Source: Chlamydiota bacterium
GTDB taxonomy: Bacteria; Chlamydiota; Chlamydiia; Chlamydiales; JAJFMB01
Direction of reading: 5' to 3'
Assembly (NCBI GenBank): GCA_021772355.1
Contig: JAJFMB010000152.1
Coordinates: 1-7,633, forward strand
DNA length: 7,633 nt
How positions within the stretch are numbered: the first letter of the stretch is position 1; every line of letters begins with the position of its first letter. Of the stretch, positions 5,948 to 7,633 are shown piece after piece. The translations under genes and the position numbers were made by a program. The notes beneath the pieces were generated by a model. That model saw only the letters and a program-made list of their open reading frames with translations, ran no database searches and was not told the DNA's origin.

Positions 5948-6751
5948 CTACCAAGAGTAGTCTTCTTCATAGCCTAGTTGAATCAGTAAGTCTCCCCAAG
6001 ATTTTTTTATCATTTTTTTCTGTGATTTGTTTAGAATGTTTTTCCAGCTACTAACCTGGCCGTGAGTGAATGTTTTACCTTCTACATCTTTTGAACCCCA
6101 GCAGTTGTATAGGTTGTCAGCTGTAGTTTGGACGTGTTCGTTGTCAATTGGAAAATTGACATATTCTAACATTTTGTAAAGTGTATTAAGTTGAGTGCCA
6201 TCATCACCCCCGCCTTGGCTTCCTACTAAATGCTCGTATTTGACTAATAAGGAGTTTTGATTCTGTGACCATTTGATGCGTTTGTTATAGTATTTGCAAT
6301 AGTTCCACGATGGGTCTGTAAAAAGGGCAGTGATTTGTTCATCTAGAGAAAGTTGATCAAAATTATCTGGAACCCTAGCAAAGTCCCTTACTTTTAAACC
6401 GGGCTCAAATGTGCGCATGTACATTACAAATGAAATAAATGCATCCCTTGGGTCTCGTATCACACAAATGGATTTAAATTTATTTCTTTTCAGTAGTTTT
6501 ATTACTGAAGGATCATAAGATTTTGTTGTTCGAATGATAAAATTACGTGCAATCGATTCATCTATTCTCTCTTGAGTTATTGGGCCTTTTTTGATGCGTT
6601 TTTGAAATAGTGTGCGGATCAATTTGCCGCTTAGGTGTACGCCACATTTAGGAATGACATGAACAATAAAGTTATCGTGTATAGATTGTGAAAATATATT
6701 TGAAAAACTCAGACATAAGTAAGTACACAAAATAAGTGTATTTTTAAACAT
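5948..6751 (-). CDS. Sulfotransferase 2 (PAPS-dependent family) with a signal peptide
   Basis: This is a gap-free paralogue of sulfotransferase 1, also 267 residues. It has the phosphosulfate loop IPKCGVHL (33-40, Lys35), the 3'-phosphate motif VIRDPRDAFIS (97-107), and KYEHLVGSQGGGDD (171-184). The C-terminal motif reads GQVSSWK (231-237): the second glycine of GxxGxWK is Ser234, so PAPS binding may be altered. Residues 1-21 look like a Sec signal peptide with likely cleavage after IFS21. Outside the last 21 residues identity to the paralogue is about 53%. The segment between the loop and the RDPRD motif (about 42-90) is the most divergent, which could reflect a different acceptor. Unlike its twin it has a strong ribosome site, AGAGAGG, 7 bases before the ATG. 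Intact length and conserved active-site residues argue that it is functional. It faces the methyltransferase relic tail-to-tail. Confidence 0.87.
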   Translation of the reverse strand: MFKNTLILCTYLCLSFSNIFSQSIHDNFIVHVIPKCGVHLSGKLIRTLFQKRIKKGPITQERIDESIARNFIIRTTKSYDPSVIKLLKRNKFKSICVIRDPRDAFISFVMYMRTFEPGLKVRDFARVPDNFDQLSLDEQITALFTDPSWNYCKYYNKRIKWSQNQNSLLVKYEHLVGSQGGGDDGTQLNTLYKMLEYVNFPIDNEHVQTTADNLYNCWGSKDVEGKTFTHGQVSSWKNILNKSQKKMIKKSWGDLLIQLGYEEDYSW

Positions 6752-6758
6752 TTAAGTA

Positions 6759-6765
6759 CCTCTCT
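6759..6765 (-). promoter_or_regulatory. Ribosome binding site of sulfotransferase 2
   Basis: AGAGAGG on the minus strand lies 7 bases before the ATG at 6751. It fixes that start, and it has no equal in front of sulfotransferase 1, so the two copies may be translated at different levels. Confidence 0.6.
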
Positions 6766-6783
6766 ATTTAAAAAAAAATAAAA

Positions 6784-6813
6784 ACTCTAGTGTCTTTGCT
6801 ATATCATCGTCAA
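6784..6813 (-). promoter_or_regulatory. Candidate promoter of sulfotransferase 2
   Basis: TTGACG (6808-6813) is followed after 18 bases by TAGAGT (6784-6789). The -35 box, spacing and position match the candidate promoter of sulfotransferase 1 while surrounding bases have drifted, which favours a retained function. Confidence 0.4.
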
Positions 6814-6889
6814 TATTAAATTTTCCCTTCCTTGGGGTCTTTGAATTGATTTGTGGGTGAATCATTGCTATTTAATTAAGCGATAGTCC

Positions 6890-6918
6890 TTGTCGACTGA
6901 TTGCTGTTCTGCTAAAAT
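6890..6918 (+). promoter_or_regulatory. Candidate promoter of the aminotransferase gene
   Basis: TTGTCG (6890-6895, four of six) and TAAAAT (6913-6918, five of six) are 17 bases apart, and a transcript would start about 20 bases ahead of the ATG. The duplicated fragment at 5811-5826 retains only the -35 side. Confidence 0.45.
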
Positions 6919-6937
6919 GTGAACGTGCTTTTATGCT

Positions 6938-6942
6938 AGGAG
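6938..6942 (+). promoter_or_regulatory. Ribosome binding site of the aminotransferase gene
   Basis: AGGAG lies 4 bases ahead of the ATG at 6947. The spacing is short but the core is strong. The out-of-frame ATG at 6933 lies before this site and is not the start. Confidence 0.6.
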
Positions 6943-6946
6943 TATT

Positions 6947-7633
6947 ATGGAATTTATAGATATCAAAAAACAGTATCAGTTGTATCAAGAAGAGATTGAT
7001 CGTTCGATTCAAGAAGTCCTTAGAAACGGTAGCTTTATTTTGGGTCCACAGGTTAAAGAGATTGAGGAAGTTTTGGCCGGCTTTGTCGGAGTGCAGCACT
7101 GTATTTCTGTCTCTAGCGGCACGGATAGCTTGCTTATCGCACTGATGGGGCTTGGCATTGGTCCTGGTGATGAGGTCATCACAACTCCGTTCACTTGGAT
7201 TGCCTCTACAGAAGTAATCAAAAGAGTGGGAGCTACCCCGGTATTTGTTGATATTGACCCGGTGACTTATAACATCGATGTCAACCTGATAGAAGCTGCG
7301 ATTACGCCCAAAACTCGAGCGATTTTACCTGTAAGCATTTTTGGGCAGATGCCTGATTTTCAAAAGATTAATGCCATTGCAGAAAAGCATCAAATACCCG
7401 TAATAGAAGATGGTGCGCAAAGCTTTGGTGCTACGCAAAATGGTAAACGTAGTTGCAGTACAACCACGATAGGATCAACGAGCTTTTTTCCTGCTAAGCC
7501 TTTTGGTTGTTACGGAGATGGAGGAGCTATTTTTACTAATGATGATGCTTTAGCATCAAAATTTCGCGCAATAAGAACGCATGGTGCAGAAAAACGCTAC
7601 GAACACACTGTGATTGGCATCAATGGTCGTTTC
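6947..7633 (+). CDS. wbpE: WbpE/WlbC-like nucleotide-sugar aminotransferase (DegT/DnrJ/EryC1/StrS family), 3' end outside the window
   Basis: The visible 229 residues are the N-terminal part of a PLP-dependent sugar aminotransferase that is usually about 360 residues long. Landmarks are MEFIDIKKQY at the start, ILGP (31-34), SSGTD (56-60, phosphate binding), GPGDEVITTPFTW (72-84), VFVDIDP (99-105), IEDGAQSFGA (153-162; D155 pairs with the PLP ring), and TSFFPAKPFGCYGDGGA (178-194), in which Lys184 is the expected Schiff-base lysine. The combination of KRSC, SFFPAKP and GCYGDGGA is characteristic of WbpE/WlbC, which transfers an amino group from glutamate to UDP-3-keto-GlcNAc-uronate on the way to UDP-GlcNAc(3NAc)A. 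The assignment comes from family memory, not a search. It would supply a diamino-uronic sugar for a surface polysaccharide and fits the epimerase gene nearby. More pathway genes should lie just downstream of the window. Confidence 0.9.
   Translation, partial: MEFIDIKKQYQLYQEEIDRSIQEVLRNGSFILGPQVKEIEEVLAGFVGVQHCISVSSGTDSLLIALMGLGIGPGDEVITTPFTWIASTEVIKRVGATPVFVDIDPVTYNIDVNLIEAAITPKTRAILPVSIFGQMPDFQKINAIAEKHQIPVIEDGAQSFGATQNGKRSCSTTTIGSTSFFPAKPFGCYGDGGAIFTNDDALASKFRAIRTHGAEKRYEHTVIGINGRF

Larger units (their letters stand above)
4470..6905. repeat. Tandem segmental duplication: methyltransferase 3' part, sulfotransferase and promoter flank
   Basis: Copy A spans about 4470-5826 and copy B about 5827-6905, in direct orientation. 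The two copies keep gene order, tail-to-tail orientation, the 6-bp gap between stop positions, and a constant 1022-bp offset across the whole sulfotransferase gene. Copy B lost most of its methyltransferase segment; copy A lost about 55 bp of flank. No transposase, inverted repeats or target-site repeats are visible at the ends, so unequal recombination or replication slippage is more likely than transposition. Confidence 0.8.
6752..6906. repeat. Upstream flank of sulfotransferase 2, copy B of the duplicated flank
   Basis: This aligns with 5730-5826, with about 55 extra bases (roughly 6821-6875) that are absent from copy A and show no gene, hairpin or recognisable element. The last shared bases, from GCGATAGTCCTTGT at 6880 to about 6906, overlap the -35 region of the aminotransferase promoter, so the duplicated segment ended inside that promoter. 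Confidence 0.72.

Noticed and set aside
5798..6906. The repeated GCGATAGTCCTTGT segments as CRISPR repeats or attachment sites
   Set aside because: There are only two copies, over 1 kb apart, and both are explained as ends of the larger tandem duplication; no integrase or Cas gene is present.
6872..7221. Two overlapping minus-strand frames over the start of the aminotransferase gene
   Set aside because: They oppose well-conserved aminotransferase motifs and have no ribosome sites; both are shadows. The real gene runs on the plus strand off the window end.

Overview
The window reads as an accessory surface-glycan or secreted-enzyme region of a Gram-negative bacterium of moderately low G+C. 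My best guess is a chlamydia-like, amoeba-associated intracellular bacterium. This rests on a lipoprotein with a clean lipobox, a degenerate kinase-like protein of a kind I associate with such symbionts, and sulfotransferases carrying Sec signal peptides. No rRNA or other decisive marker is present, so the taxonomy is inference.

Layout. Positions 3-728 (+) hold the 3' portion of a PgeF/YfiH multicopper-oxidase-like gene. It converges with a minus-strand operon read from 3553 down to 732. That operon encodes a UDP-glucuronate 4-epimerase-type enzyme, a small lipoprotein and a kinase-fold-like protein whose start overlaps the lipoprotein's end. A 59-bp divergent intergenic region with interlocked candidate promoters separates it from a plus-strand pair coupled by ATGA: an HAD-IB phosphatase and a MycE-like metal- and SAM-dependent O-methyltransferase. 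The methyltransferase converges, with 6 bp between stop codons, on a minus-strand sulfotransferase. A second sulfotransferase of identical length follows, and the window ends inside a WbpE/WlbC-like sugar aminotransferase gene starting at 6947 (+).

The most informative structure is a tandem segmental duplication. The block from inside the methyltransferase gene (about 4470) through sulfotransferase 1 and its promoter (about 5826) recurs at about 5827-6905. In the second copy the sulfotransferase is intact, at a constant 1022-bp offset. The methyltransferase survives only as a relic of about 115 bp, with a one-base frameshift and an internal deletion of about 330 bp. The copied flank ends inside the candidate promoter of the aminotransferase gene.

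The genes suggest a pathway making and decorating an amino- or uronic-sugar glycan: epimerase and aminotransferase for nucleotide-sugar building blocks, methyltransferase and sulfotransferases for decoration. The oddity is that the methyltransferase and both sulfotransferases, whose cofactors SAM and PAPS are normally cytosolic, each begin with an apparent Sec signal peptide placed directly before the catalytic fold. This points to export, possibly into a host-derived compartment where cofactor and acceptor could come from the host. That is the best candidate here for an undescribed system, and it remains a hypothesis.
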